Notes under the pieces: generated by a model
Databases searched by the model: none
Told to the model about the DNA's origin: nothing
Seen by the model: the letters and a program-made list of their open reading frames with translations, nothing else
Shown here: positions 25,363 to 33,556 of the stretch, piece after piece
Numbering within the stretch: position 1 is the first letter of the stretch
How the letters are laid out: the number at the start of each line of letters is the position of its first letter
Translations under genes and position numbers: made by a program
Origin: Pseudomonas chlororaphis
Lineage (GTDB): Bacteria > Pseudomonadota > Gammaproteobacteria > Pseudomonadales > Pseudomonadaceae
Length of the DNA: 64,000 nucleotides
Direction of reading: 5' to 3'
Assembly: GCF_001921865.1 (NCBI RefSeq)
Contig: NZ_MSCT01000009.1
Coordinates: 248,001-312,000 of the forward strand

Positions 25363-26601
25363 ATGAAAAAAAACTTGAACAGGATCGTTCCGATCTTCGT
25401 GTCTGCGTTGCTCTTGCACGCCACGTCGGCACATGCCGAATCCTGCGAGGAGACGCTGAAGCAGGTTGAAATCCTGTACAACAAGACCGTCGACAGCTGC
25501 GGGCCGGACCCGGCGTCGGACTGCTCGGGCTTGCTGATCAGGGGCACCCACCGCGCCGACCCGGCGAAGGGGCAGCAATGGGACGTCTGGAACCCGAGCC
25601 CGAAAGCCAGGGAACTGGGAACCTTCGCCGCGTCCTGGATGCGCGTCGACGGCATCAGCTATGAAGACCCGGGCATGAGCACGCAGAACGGCTACATCAT
25701 CAAGCCGATCGACCTGGTGCGCCAGCCGGAGACGCCGGTCCACGTCTACTGCGCGTTTCCCAACGACGCCTGGACCGATTTTCGCGACGACCGCGGTTGC
25801 GGCAACAACAAGAACACCAACCAGACCGAGGCGGTCTGCCAGGCCATGGCCCCGCCGATCACCAGCGCCAACGCCTGGGTCGCGCATTTCACCAAGTTCA
25901 ACAACGACCGCAAGCAGGACCAGCTGCAATGCGGCTTCAACATGCGCAACCCGATGAGCAGCAAGGAGCGGGTCGACGCGTTCCGCAACTTCATGGGCGC
26001 CCGGCGAGTCATCAATACCCGCGAGTTCCAGACCCAGACCGAGCTGCGCCTGGGCAACCCGAAAGACGACGAACTGCCGATCCTGGCGTTTTTCTACAGC
26101 GACCCGCGGGGCTTGAACGATGCCCTGGCCAACCAGCGCGACTACAAGAACAAGACCGGCAAGGACCGCAACATCGTCCAGATCGACTTTCCCAGGACCC
26201 CGAACGGCAAGGCCACGTTCTCCTGTACCCGGGCCGCGCCTTTGCCGACGCAACAGTTTTGCGAGAAGTACATCGAGTCCAGCACCTGGGTGCAGCGCGA
26301 CGACCCGAAACTCGGGCCCAAGACCTGGTCGCTGCAGGTGGTGCCCACCGCGTGCGGCCGTGCGATCAAGGACGACCAGACCGACCGGATGTTCGCCGAG
26401 CTGTACAACAAGCACAAAAACGATGACCAATGGCGGCAGTACAGCATCAATGGCGGTTCGCTCCGTCGACAGATGGTCTGCCATCTGGCGGCCAGCTTCG
26501 ACGGCAAGCCGGTGCGGAACAAGCCCGAATGGAACCTGGAGCCGGCGCGCCCCTACGTCGACCAGGCCACGGCCGTGGCCCAGCACTGCAATCCGTATTG
26601 A
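25363..26601 (+). CDS. halovibrin-like secreted protein, single C-terminal domain
   Basis: The product is 412 residues. The signal peptide ends in SAHA before ESCEET. The N-terminal domain shares a layout with the upstream gene (an early TL-N/YN-x-T region, Cys-Ser-Gly, a WNPSP-like segment), and one DUF2599-like domain lies near residues 305-412 (YIESSTWVQRDDP, NLEPARP). At least eight Cys suggest disulfides and function outside the cytoplasm. It lies 49 bases after its paralogue with its own GGGAGA ribosome site, and is followed by a strong terminator. The probable function, by family only, is NAD-glycohydrolase or a related toxin-like activity. Confidence 0.65.
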   Translation: MKKNLNRIVPIFVSALLLHATSAHAESCEETLKQVEILYNKTVDSCGPDPASDCSGLLIRGTHRADPAKGQQWDVWNPSPKARELGTFAASWMRVDGISYEDPGMSTQNGYIIKPIDLVRQPETPVHVYCAFPNDAWTDFRDDRGCGNNKNTNQTEAVCQAMAPPITSANAWVAHFTKFNNDRKQDQLQCGFNMRNPMSSKERVDAFRNFMGARRVINTREFQTQTELRLGNPKDDELPILAFFYSDPRGLNDALANQRDYKNKTGKDRNIVQIDFPRTPNGKATFSCTRAAPLPTQQFCEKYIESSTWVQRDDPKLGPKTWSLQVVPTACGRAIKDDQTDRMFAELYNKHKNDDQWRQYSINGGSLRRQMVCHLAASFDGKPVRNKPEWNLEPARPYVDQATAVAQHCNPY

Positions 26602-26627
26602 CCTGGGATAAGCCGTCGCAACGCAAC

Positions 26628-26661
26628 GCGGCCCGGATCATCCAGTCCGGGCCGCTTTTTT
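26628..26661 (+). terminator. rho-independent terminator
   Basis: GCGGCCCGGA (26628-26637) pairs with TCCGGGCCGC (26646-26655) and six T follow. It closes the exoprotein block. Confidence 0.9.
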
Positions 26662-26684
26662 GTAGGAGCGAGCTTGCTCGCGAT
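26661..26684. repeat. single REP element
   Basis: TGTAGGAGCGAGCTTGCTCG and following bases begin at the last T of the terminator. This is a usual REP position between converging genes. Confidence 0.85.
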
Positions 26685-26719
26685 GACGTCCTCGAAGGCT
26701 GCGTCGATGCCCAGCCTTG

Positions 26720-28342
26720 TCAGTTGTTGTCGATATCCACGTGACGGGTCTCGCGCAGGCACAACAGGCCGACGATCAGGCTGACCCCGGTGATCGCCAC
26801 CGGGTACCACAGGCCGTAGAAGATATCGCCGGTGTACACCACCAGGGCGAAGGACACGGTGGGCAGGAAGCCGCCGAACCAGCCGTTGCCGATGTGGTAG
26901 GGCAGGGACATGGAGGTGTAGCGGATGCGGGTCGGGAACAGTTCGACCATCAGCGCCGCGAGCGGGCCGTAGCACATGGCGGCGATCAGGATCAGGGCGA
27001 CGATCAGCACCACCACCATGGTCTTGTCGACGTTCTGGGTCGCGGCGGACTGCGGGTAGCCGGCCAGGGTCACCGCGCCGCGCAGGGCCGCTTCATCGAA
27101 CCCGCCGATCTTCACATCGCCGACGCTGACTTCCACCGGGCTGCCGGCCGGCGCGGCGACGCTGGTGTAGGGCAGCCCCTGCTTGACCAGGAAGGTCTTG
27201 ACCTTGTCGCACGGGCTGTCGAAACGCGCCTTGCCCACCGGGTCGAACTGGAAGGTGCAGGTGGCGGGGTCGGCCAGCACGCTGATCGGCGCCTGGCGGC
27301 TGGCCTGGTCGATGGCCGGGTTGGCGTAGTGGGCCAGGGCCTTGAAGATCGGGAAGTACAGCACGGTGGCGAGCAGCAGGCCGAGCATCAGTACCGGCTT
27401 GCGCCCGACCTTGTCCGACAGCCAGCCGAAGAAGATGAAGAACGGCGCGCCGATCACCACGCTGATGATCAACAGCATGTTGGCCAGGGCCGGGTCCATC
27501 TTGAGGAACTGGGTGAGGAAGAACAGCACGTAGAACTGCGCGGCGTAGAAGGTCACCGCTTGCCCGGCGTTGATGCTGAACAGGGCGATCAGCACCACCT
27601 TGAGGTTTTCCCATTTGCCGAACGACTCGCTGATCGGCGCCTTGCTGGCCTTGCCTTCTTCCTTCATTTTCAGGAAGGCCGGCGACTCGTGCAGGCTCAT
27701 GCGGATCCAGGTGGAAATGCCCAGCAGCACGATCGACAGCAGGAACGGCAGGCGCCAGCCCCAGACCTCGAACTGATCGCCGGTGAAGTAGCGGCAACCC
27801 AGCACCACCAGCAGCGACAGCAGCAGGCCGAGGGTCGCGGTGGACTGGATCCAGCTGGTGTGGAAGCCGCGCTTGCCCTGGGGCGCGTGCTCGGCGACGT
27901 AGGTCGCGGCGCCGCCGTATTCGCCGCCCAGGGCCAGGCCCTGGAGCATGCGCAGGGCGACCAGGATGATCGGCGCGGCGATGCCGATGCTCGAATAGGT
28001 CGGCAGCAGGCCCACGGCGAAGGTCGCCAGGCCCATGAGGATGATGGTGGCGAGGAAGGTGTATTTACGTCCGATCATGTCCCCCAGGCGGCCGAACACC
28101 AGCGCGCCGAACGGCCTGACGACGAAGCCCGCGGCGAACGCCATGAGGGCGAAGATAAAGGCGGTGGTGTCGTTGACCCCGGCGAAGAACTGCTTGCTGA
28201 TGACCGCCGCGAGCGCGCCGTAGAGAAAAAAGTCGTACCACTCGAACACCGTCCCCAGGGACGAGGCGAAGATGACTTTCTGGCTTTCCTTGCTGGTGGG
28301 CGCCGCGGTCGCGGCGTCCAGCGCTTGAGCATGTTCCGACAT
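26720..28342 (-). CDS. MHS-family MFS transporter (metabolite/proton symporter)
   Basis: The product is 540 residues. After a short soluble start comes SSLGTVFEWYDFFLYG, the mark of the metabolite-proton symporter group (ShiA/ProP/KgtP). GRLGDMIGRK and SDKVGRKPV are the two loop motifs. A periplasmic insertion of roughly 100 residues between late helices carries two Cys (ATCTFQF and SPCDKV), making it longer than the usual 430-450. The leader holds two Hfq/Crc motifs. A GMC dehydrogenase gene lies upstream in the same direction, and the transporter probably takes up its substrate. Confidence 0.86.
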   Translation of the reverse strand: MSEHAQALDAATAAPTSKESQKVIFASSLGTVFEWYDFFLYGALAAVISKQFFAGVNDTTAFIFALMAFAAGFVVRPFGALVFGRLGDMIGRKYTFLATIILMGLATFAVGLLPTYSSIGIAAPIILVALRMLQGLALGGEYGGAATYVAEHAPQGKRGFHTSWIQSTATLGLLLSLLVVLGCRYFTGDQFEVWGWRLPFLLSIVLLGISTWIRMSLHESPAFLKMKEEGKASKAPISESFGKWENLKVVLIALFSINAGQAVTFYAAQFYVLFFLTQFLKMDPALANMLLIISVVIGAPFFIFFGWLSDKVGRKPVLMLGLLLATVLYFPIFKALAHYANPAIDQASRQAPISVLADPATCTFQFDPVGKARFDSPCDKVKTFLVKQGLPYTSVAAPAGSPVEVSVGDVKIGGFDEAALRGAVTLAGYPQSAATQNVDKTMVVVLIVALILIAAMCYGPLAALMVELFPTRIRYTSMSLPYHIGNGWFGGFLPTVSFALVVYTGDIFYGLWYPVAITGVSLIVGLLCLRETRHVDIDNN

Positions 28343-28360
28343 ATCGATATCCCTCACAGT

Positions 28361-28376
28361 GATTGTTTTTGTTGTT
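28361..28376 (-). promoter_or_regulatory. double Hfq/Crc (AANAANAA) leader motif
   Basis: On the minus strand AACAACAAAAACAATC contains AACAACAA and AAAAACAA, both perfect, 18-34 bases before the transporter start codon. This is the position used for catabolite repression of translation in Pseudomonas. Confidence 0.6.
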
Positions 28377-28443
28377 CCACTGTCGGCGCCACCTTTGATT
28401 TCGGTGCCGCGTCTTGTCGTACATCTTCTGTTTCTTCTGTTTC

Positions 28444-28527
28444 TGTAGGAGCGAAGCTTGCTCGCGATGGGCCTCAAGAACGCTGCAAGGTTCGAGCGCC
28501 TATCGCGAGCAAGCTTCGCTCCTACAC
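28444..28527. repeat. REP pair (inverted, REPIN-like)
   Basis: TGTAGGAGCGAAGCTTGCTC (28444 on) and GCGAGCAAGCTTCGCTCCTA (28505 on) are near-perfect inverted copies. They fill the space between the dehydrogenase stop and the transporter leader. Confidence 0.88.
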
Positions 28528-28530
28528 GGG

Positions 28531-30177
28531 TCAGGCGGTGGTGGCGGGTTCTTTGTCTGGCAAGCAACTCCTGGTGGTGGGGGCAAGCATCAGTTCGGCG
28601 GCCTTCTCGGCGATCATCAGCGTCGGCGAGCAGGTATTGCCGGAGGTGATGTACGGCATGATCGAGGCGTCGGCGATACGCAGGCCAGGGATGCCGTGCA
28701 CCCGCAACTCGGCGTCGACCACCGCGTCCGGGCCCTGGCCCATGCGGCAGGTGCCCACCGGGTGGAAGATGGTGGTGCCGATGCGCGCGGCGGCTTCGTG
28801 CAATTGTTCGTCGCTGCGCAGCTCGGCGCCCGGCAGGTATTCGCTGGGCTTGAAGGCTTGCAGGGCCGGTGCGGCGACGATACGCCGGGTCAGGCGGATG
28901 GCGTCCGCGGCGACTTTCAGGTCTTGCGGGTGGCTCAGGTAATTGGGTTGGATCAGCGGCGCGGCCTGCGGGTCGGCGGAGCGGATTTCCACCCGGCCGC
29001 GGCTGTGCGGGCGCAGGTCGCAGACCGAGGCGGTAAAGGCCGGGAAGGCGTGCAGTGGTTCGCCGAAGCGCTCCAGCGACAGCGGCTGCACGTGGTATTC
29101 GAGGTTGGCCGAAGGCTGTTCCGGCCCCGAGCGGGCGAACGCCCCCAGTTGGCTCGGCGCCATCGACAGCGGGCCGCTGCGGTCGTACAGGTAGCGCAGG
29201 CCCATGCCCAGCTTGCCCCACAGGCTGCCGGCGATCTGGTTCAGGGTGCGGGCGTTTTCCAGCTTGTAGATCAGCCGCAGTTGCAGGTGGTCCTGCAGGT
29301 TGCCGCCGACCCCGGGCAGCTCGTGGGCGACGCCTATGCCTAAGCGTCGCAGCAGGGCCGCGGGGCCGATCCCCGAGCGTTGCAGGATGCTCGGCGAGCC
29401 GATGGAACCGGCGCTGAGGACGATTTCGCGGCGGGCCCTGAAGGTCTGTTGCTGGCCTTGATGGCGGCCGCTGACCGCCGCCGCGCGACCATTTTCCAGG
29501 AGCACGCGATCCACCTCGACCCCGGTCAGCACGGTCAGGTTGGGGCGGTTGCGGATCGGCTTGAGGAAGGCCTTGGCGGCGTTCCAGCGTACCCCGGCTT
29601 TCTGGTTGACCTGGAAATAGCCGCAGCCTTCGTTGTCGCCGCCGTTGAAATCGTCGAGGTGGGCGATGCCGCTCTGTTCGGCGGCAGCGCGAAAGGCATC
29701 GAGGATCGGCCACGACAGGCGCTGGCGCTCGACCCGCCATTCGCCGGCGGCGCCATGGAACGGTGAGTCGCCGGCAAAATGGTTTTCGCTTTTCTTGAAC
29801 AGCGGCAGCACGTCCTGCCAGCTCCAGCCGGGGTTGCCGTCGGCGGCCCAGCGCTGGTAGTCGCCCGCCTGGCCGCGCATGTAGATCATGCCGTTGATCG
29901 ACGAACAGCCGCCCAGCACCTTGCCGCGCGGGTAGCTCAGGCTGCGGCCTTGCAGGCCGGGTTCGGCTTCGGTCTTGAAGCACCAGTCGGTGCGCGGGTT
30001 GCCGATGCAGAACAGGTAGCCGACGGGAATGTGGATCCAGGGGTAGTTGTCGCGGCCGCCGGCTTCGAGCAGCAGGACGCGGTGGGCCGGGTTGGCGGAC
30101 AGCCGATTGGCCAGCAGACAGCCGGCGGGGCCGGCGCCGACCACGATGTAGTCGTACGGATCAAAGGCAGGGAGCAT
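28531..30177 (-). CDS. GMC-family FAD alcohol dehydrogenase (choline dehydrogenase-like)
   Basis: The product is 548 residues. It begins MLPAFDPYDYIVVGAGPAGC, the FAD-binding motif, followed by the GMC signatures GGCSSINGMIYMRG and SAGSIGSPSILQRSGIG. The catalytic region is FHPVGTCRMG with a later SGNT. It is a paralogue of the enzyme at 7332, but nearer the alkanol/choline dehydrogenase branch in its HPVGTCRMG site. The start at 30177 is chosen; an ATG 12 codons upstream is also possible. It is divergent from a LysR gene, and the MHS transporter follows downstream. The substrate is unknown. Confidence 0.87.
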   Translation of the reverse strand: MLPAFDPYDYIVVGAGPAGCLLANRLSANPAHRVLLLEAGGRDNYPWIHIPVGYLFCIGNPRTDWCFKTEAEPGLQGRSLSYPRGKVLGGCSSINGMIYMRGQAGDYQRWAADGNPGWSWQDVLPLFKKSENHFAGDSPFHGAAGEWRVERQRLSWPILDAFRAAAEQSGIAHLDDFNGGDNEGCGYFQVNQKAGVRWNAAKAFLKPIRNRPNLTVLTGVEVDRVLLENGRAAAVSGRHQGQQQTFRARREIVLSAGSIGSPSILQRSGIGPAALLRRLGIGVAHELPGVGGNLQDHLQLRLIYKLENARTLNQIAGSLWGKLGMGLRYLYDRSGPLSMAPSQLGAFARSGPEQPSANLEYHVQPLSLERFGEPLHAFPAFTASVCDLRPHSRGRVEIRSADPQAAPLIQPNYLSHPQDLKVAADAIRLTRRIVAAPALQAFKPSEYLPGAELRSDEQLHEAAARIGTTIFHPVGTCRMGQGPDAVVDAELRVHGIPGLRIADASIMPYITSGNTCSPTLMIAEKAAELMLAPTTRSCLPDKEPATTA

Positions 30178-30197
30178 CCATGACCTCTTCTTTATCG

Positions 30198-30205
30198 TTC
30201 TTGTT
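30198..30205 (-). promoter_or_regulatory. Hfq/Crc (AANAANAA) motif in the dehydrogenase leader
   Basis: AACAAGAA on the minus strand fits the consensus and ends 20 bases before the start codon at 30177. The next gene of the same cluster has two such motifs, so both are probably repressed when preferred carbon sources are present. Confidence 0.5.
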
Positions 30206-30311
30206 GGCGTCATCCTAGTTGTTAGCTTTCGTTAAAAGAATGTTAGTTTTTGCTCAGCCGCTGTGCGTTTTTAAACAGCGACCTTAAACCGGCGACCGGC
30301 AAGGAAGACTC

Positions 30312-31211
30312 ATGTTCGACTGGAACGACCTGCGGTTTTTTCTCGAATTGCAACGCAGCGGCCGTCTGCTGACCGCGGCCCAACGGCTGAAGACCACTCA
30401 CGCCACGGTGGCCCGGCATATCGAGGCGATCGAGAAAAGCCTGGGCACCGCGCTGTTCGTCCAGCACGCCCAGGGCTACCAGCTGACGCCGGCCGGCGAG
30501 GCCCTGCTCAAGCATGCCGAGGCCATGGAGAATGTGGCGCTGCTGGCCCAGGAGGAAATCACCCAGTCCACGGCGCCCCTGGGCAAGATCCGCGTCGGCG
30601 TCACCGAGGGCTTGGGCATCATGTTCCTGGCCAGCCGCCTGCACAGCCTGTTCGAGCGTTACCCGGGGCTGGAAGTGGAGCTGGTGGCGGTGCCGCGCTT
30701 CGTTAGCATCCTCAACCGCGAGGCGGAAATCAGCATCCACCTGGAACGGCCCAACGCCGACCTGCTGGTGACCCGCAAGCTCACCGACTACCGCCTGGCG
30801 CTGTACGCCAGCCAGGCCTACCTGGACCGCGCGCCGCCGCTGCGCAGCCGCGAGGACCTGGGCCGGCATGCCTGGATCGATTACGTCGACGACCTGCTGT
30901 TCAGCCAGGAACTGAAGTTCCTCAGCAGCTTCTGCCGCAACCCCCAGGTGGTGTTCCACAGCACCAGCGTGATCGCCCAGCAACAGGCCGCGCGCTCCGG
31001 TTTGGGCATCGCCGTGCTGCCGTGCTACATGGCCGCCGGCGACCCGCAACTGGTGCCGTTGCTGCCCGGCGAGAGCATCCAGCGCGCCTACTGGATCAGC
31101 ACCCGGCGCGAGCTGCACAAGTCGGTGCGCTTGCGGGTGGTGTGGGATTTCCTGGTCGAGCTGTGCGCGGCCGAGCAGGGTTTGCTGCTCGCCGAGCCGG
31201 GCGCTTCGTAG
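30312..31211 (+). CDS. LysR-family regulator of the adjacent dehydrogenase/transporter pair
   Basis: The product is 299 residues, beginning MFDWNDLRFFLELQRSGRL. The helix-turn-helix reads TAAQRLKTTHATVARHIEAIE. The effector domain follows, with an unusual surface Cys in LPCYMAAG. It is divergent from the GMC dehydrogenase across 134 bases that hold AT-rich sequence (30205-30260), a likely binding region. Control of the dehydrogenase and MHS transporter is inferred from position. AAGGAAG precedes the ATG. Confidence 0.87.
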   Translation: MFDWNDLRFFLELQRSGRLLTAAQRLKTTHATVARHIEAIEKSLGTALFVQHAQGYQLTPAGEALLKHAEAMENVALLAQEEITQSTAPLGKIRVGVTEGLGIMFLASRLHSLFERYPGLEVELVAVPRFVSILNREAEISIHLERPNADLLVTRKLTDYRLALYASQAYLDRAPPLRSREDLGRHAWIDYVDDLLFSQELKFLSSFCRNPQVVFHSTSVIAQQQAARSGLGIAVLPCYMAAGDPQLVPLLPGESIQRAYWISTRRELHKSVRLRVVWDFLVELCAAEQGLLLAEPGAS

Positions 31212-31220
31212 TCCCTGGCC

Positions 31221-32744
31221 TCAGGAGCGCGAGCTGTTCCGGACCGGCTGAGGCGGGTCGGCCAGGCTCACCCGGGCCTGCCGATGGGTGACGAGCAACA
31301 GCCCCATGGCCAGCAGGCTGATGCCGCCGGCCACGAGCATGGCCAGGTGAAAGCCGCTGGTCATGGCCGCGCCATAGAGTTCGGCGAAGCCTGGCGACTG
31401 GGCGGGAAGCAGATGCCGGTGCACGGCCTCGCGGGCCAGGCTGGCGGCGTCGGCAAAGCCGTTGGCGCCAGCCGTCGCGCTGAGTTGGCGGACCGCCTGG
31501 GCGCTCATCAAGGTGCCGAGCAGGGCGATGCCGACGCTCATGCCGGTCTGGCGCAGGGCATTCATGGTCGCCGAGGCGATGCCGGCGCGCTCCGGCGGGG
31601 CGCAGCCCATGACCACCAGGCCGGTGGCCGGTACCGCCAGGCCCATGCCCAGGCCGAGCAGGGCGAATAGCGAACCCACCAGCCAGTAGGGGGTGTGCCC
31701 ATCGAAGCCGGTCATGGCCGTCATGGACAGGCCGATCAGGCCGTAGCCGGCGATCATCAGCGGCTGCACCGGCCAGCGTCCGCTCAGGCGGCCGAAGCAC
31801 ACCGAGACACAGCCGGTGACCACGAATTGCGGCAGCATGCGCACGCCGGTTTCGGCCGCGGACCAGCCCTGGATCTGCTGCAGGAAGAGCGAGAAGAAGA
31901 ACAGGCTGCTGTAGCAGGAAAAGCCCAGGATGAACGATGCCAGGTTGGCCACGGCGAAGGGCCGGTGGCGGAACAGCTGAAGGGGTACCAGGGGGCGTGG
32001 GACCTTGCGCTCGACCCGCCCGAAGGCCAGCAGCGCCAGCGCCGCCACTCCGAGCGAGAGCAGGGCGGCGGGGCCGTCGAAGCCTTGCTCCCCGGCGACG
32101 ATCAGGCCGTAGGTCAAGGCGCCCAGCCAGAGCACGCTGAGCAATTGCCCGGCGGGGTCGAGCGCGGCGTGCTCGGGGTGCTTGCGCTCGGCGATGCCCC
32201 AGGCGCCCAGGGCGATGGCGAGCAGGCCCAGCGGCAGGTTGATCAGGAAGATGCTTTGCCAGCCGACCGACTCCAGCAACAGGCCGCCGACCAGGGGGCC
32301 GAGAATCAGCGCCAGGGCACTGAAGGCCGACCAGCCGCCGATGACATGGGCGCGTTGCCGGGGATCAGGGAAGGCATGGCTGAGGATCGGCATCGCCCCG
32401 GGAATCAGCAGCGCCCCGGCCACGCCTTGCACGGCCCGACCGAGCAGCAGCAACGGCAGGTCGCCGGCCAGGGCGCACAGCGCTGAACCGGCGGTGAACA
32501 GGGTCACCCCGAACAGCCAGCAGCGCTTGTGCCCGTAGCGGTCGCCCAGGGGGCCGGCGGACAGCATGAACGCCGACAGGCAGATGGCGTAGGCGTTGAC
32601 CACCCATTGCAGGCCGGCGATGTCGGTCTTCAGGGCGTGCTGCAAGGTCGGCAAGGCCACGTTGACGATGCTGATGTCCAGCGAGGCGAGAAAGGTCCCC
32701 AGGTAGGCCGCGCTGACGAGCGCGGTACGGCGATAACGATCCAT
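31221..32744 (-). CDS. DHA2-family (EmrB/QacA type) drug efflux transporter
   Basis: The product is 507 residues with about 14 membrane segments. LGTFLASLDISIVNVALPTL is the DHA2 motif near the first helix, and GPLGDRYGHKR is the loop 2-3 motif. The family exports drugs and toxic metabolites using the proton gradient. A TetR regulator is divergent, with an operator in the 154-base gap, so expression is probably induced by a ligand of that regulator. No membrane-fusion partner gene is adjacent, so it probably works alone in the inner membrane. Confidence 0.88.
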   Translation of the reverse strand: MDRYRRTALVSAAYLGTFLASLDISIVNVALPTLQHALKTDIAGLQWVVNAYAICLSAFMLSAGPLGDRYGHKRCWLFGVTLFTAGSALCALAGDLPLLLLGRAVQGVAGALLIPGAMPILSHAFPDPRQRAHVIGGWSAFSALALILGPLVGGLLLESVGWQSIFLINLPLGLLAIALGAWGIAERKHPEHAALDPAGQLLSVLWLGALTYGLIVAGEQGFDGPAALLSLGVAALALLAFGRVERKVPRPLVPLQLFRHRPFAVANLASFILGFSCYSSLFFFSLFLQQIQGWSAAETGVRMLPQFVVTGCVSVCFGRLSGRWPVQPLMIAGYGLIGLSMTAMTGFDGHTPYWLVGSLFALLGLGMGLAVPATGLVVMGCAPPERAGIASATMNALRQTGMSVGIALLGTLMSAQAVRQLSATAGANGFADAASLAREAVHRHLLPAQSPGFAELYGAAMTSGFHLAMLVAGGISLLAMGLLLVTHRQARVSLADPPQPVRNSSRS

Positions 32745-32800
32745 GAAGCGTCTCCCGGAAGGTCGAACGGCAAGCAGAGGGCTTCAGGATAATTACCGAC

Positions 32801-32813
32801 TGACCGTCGGTCA
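32801..32813. promoter_or_regulatory. TetR operator
   Basis: TGACC-GTC-GGTCA is a perfect palindrome inside a wider symmetrical region (ACTGACCGTCGGTCAAT). It lies 57 bases from the efflux start and 86 bases from the TetR start. TGACCGAC/GTCGGTCA-type half sites are usual for regulators of this kind. Confidence 0.75.
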
Positions 32814-32898
32814 ATTGAAATGATAATGGTTCTTGATTCGCCGCGAGCAGGCGATTCCCCTAGACTGGCGACCTTTGTTTGCCAGGCGGAATCCGCAG

Positions 32899-33531
32899 AT
32901 GATCGTCAAACGCTCCAAGCCCGATGCAGCGCCAGCCGAGGCGCCGCGCCCGAGAACCAAGCCGGCCGAAGTGCGCCTGGAAGAGTTGATGGCGGCGGCC
33001 GAACAGCTGTTCCTGAGCCAGGGCGTGGAGGCCACCACCATCAGTGAGATCGTGGGCAAGGCCGATGTCGCCAAGGGCACCTTCTATCATTACTTCGCTT
33101 CCAAGGCCGAGCTGCTGACGGCGCTTGGCGAGCGTTACACCGCGCAGTTCCTGGAGCGGGTGGAGAGCGCGGTGAATGCCTGCGCCGAAGACGATTGGGT
33201 CGGTCGCCTCGCCAGCTGGATCGGCAGCAGCGTCGAGACTTACCTGGCGACCTACCGGGTGCACGACATCGTCTATACCCATCACCACCATCACGACCGG
33301 GGCAACCCGGAGAAGGGCGCGATCCTCCAGCAACTGGCGGCCATCCTCGAAGGCGGGCGCCAGGCCGGCTGCTGGACGCTGGAGTATCCGCAGGTGGCCG
33401 CGTCGCTGATCTATGCCGGCGTACACGGCGCCACCGACGATTTGATCGCCGCCCGCCCTAAGGACAGCCGCGAACAGGTGCGCGCCATCGTCGAGGCCTG
33501 CCTGCGCATGCTGGGTCGGCCAACGCCCTGA
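32899..33531 (+). CDS. TetR-family repressor of the efflux gene
   Basis: The product is 210 residues. The N-terminal 30 residues are basic and Pro/Ala-rich. The helix-turn-helix reads TTISEIVGKADVAKGTFYHYF. The C-terminal ligand domain contains five consecutive His (THHHHHDRG), uncommon in the family and possibly a metal-sensing or pH-sensing feature. The ATG at 32899 is chosen; the open frame extends 22 codons upstream into the operator region. It is divergent from the DHA2 efflux gene. Confidence 0.88.
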   Translation: MIVKRSKPDAAPAEAPRPRTKPAEVRLEELMAAAEQLFLSQGVEATTISEIVGKADVAKGTFYHYFASKAELLTALGERYTAQFLERVESAVNACAEDDWVGRLASWIGSSVETYLATYRVHDIVYTHHHHHDRGNPEKGAILQQLAAILEGGRQAGCWTLEYPQVAASLIYAGVHGATDDLIAARPKDSREQVRAIVEACLRMLGRPTP

Positions 33532-33538
33532 GGCCCTG

Positions 33539-33553
33539 GCCCGACCTTCGGGC
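33539..33553. terminator. short hairpin between converging genes
   Basis: GCCCGA-CCT-TCGGGC lies between the TetR stop and the stop of the converging transglutaminase-like gene. It has no T-run, so its role as terminator is uncertain. Confidence 0.4.
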
Positions 33554-33556
33554 GGA

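Noticed and set aside
23454..26601. Whether the two halovibrin-like genes encode the secretion system or inhibitor of the serralysin.
   Set aside because: They have Sec signal peptides and a family-typical domain layout, and neither shows ABC transporter, membrane fusion, TolC-like or inhibitor features.
26720..29983. A continuous minus-strand frame of over 1000 codons covering the MHS transporter and most of the GMC dehydrogenase.
   Set aside because: Only the part from 28342 down encodes the transporter. The upstream part is the GMC gene read in the wrong frame, rich in Arg, Pro and Gly, which is a high-GC artefact rather than a fusion.
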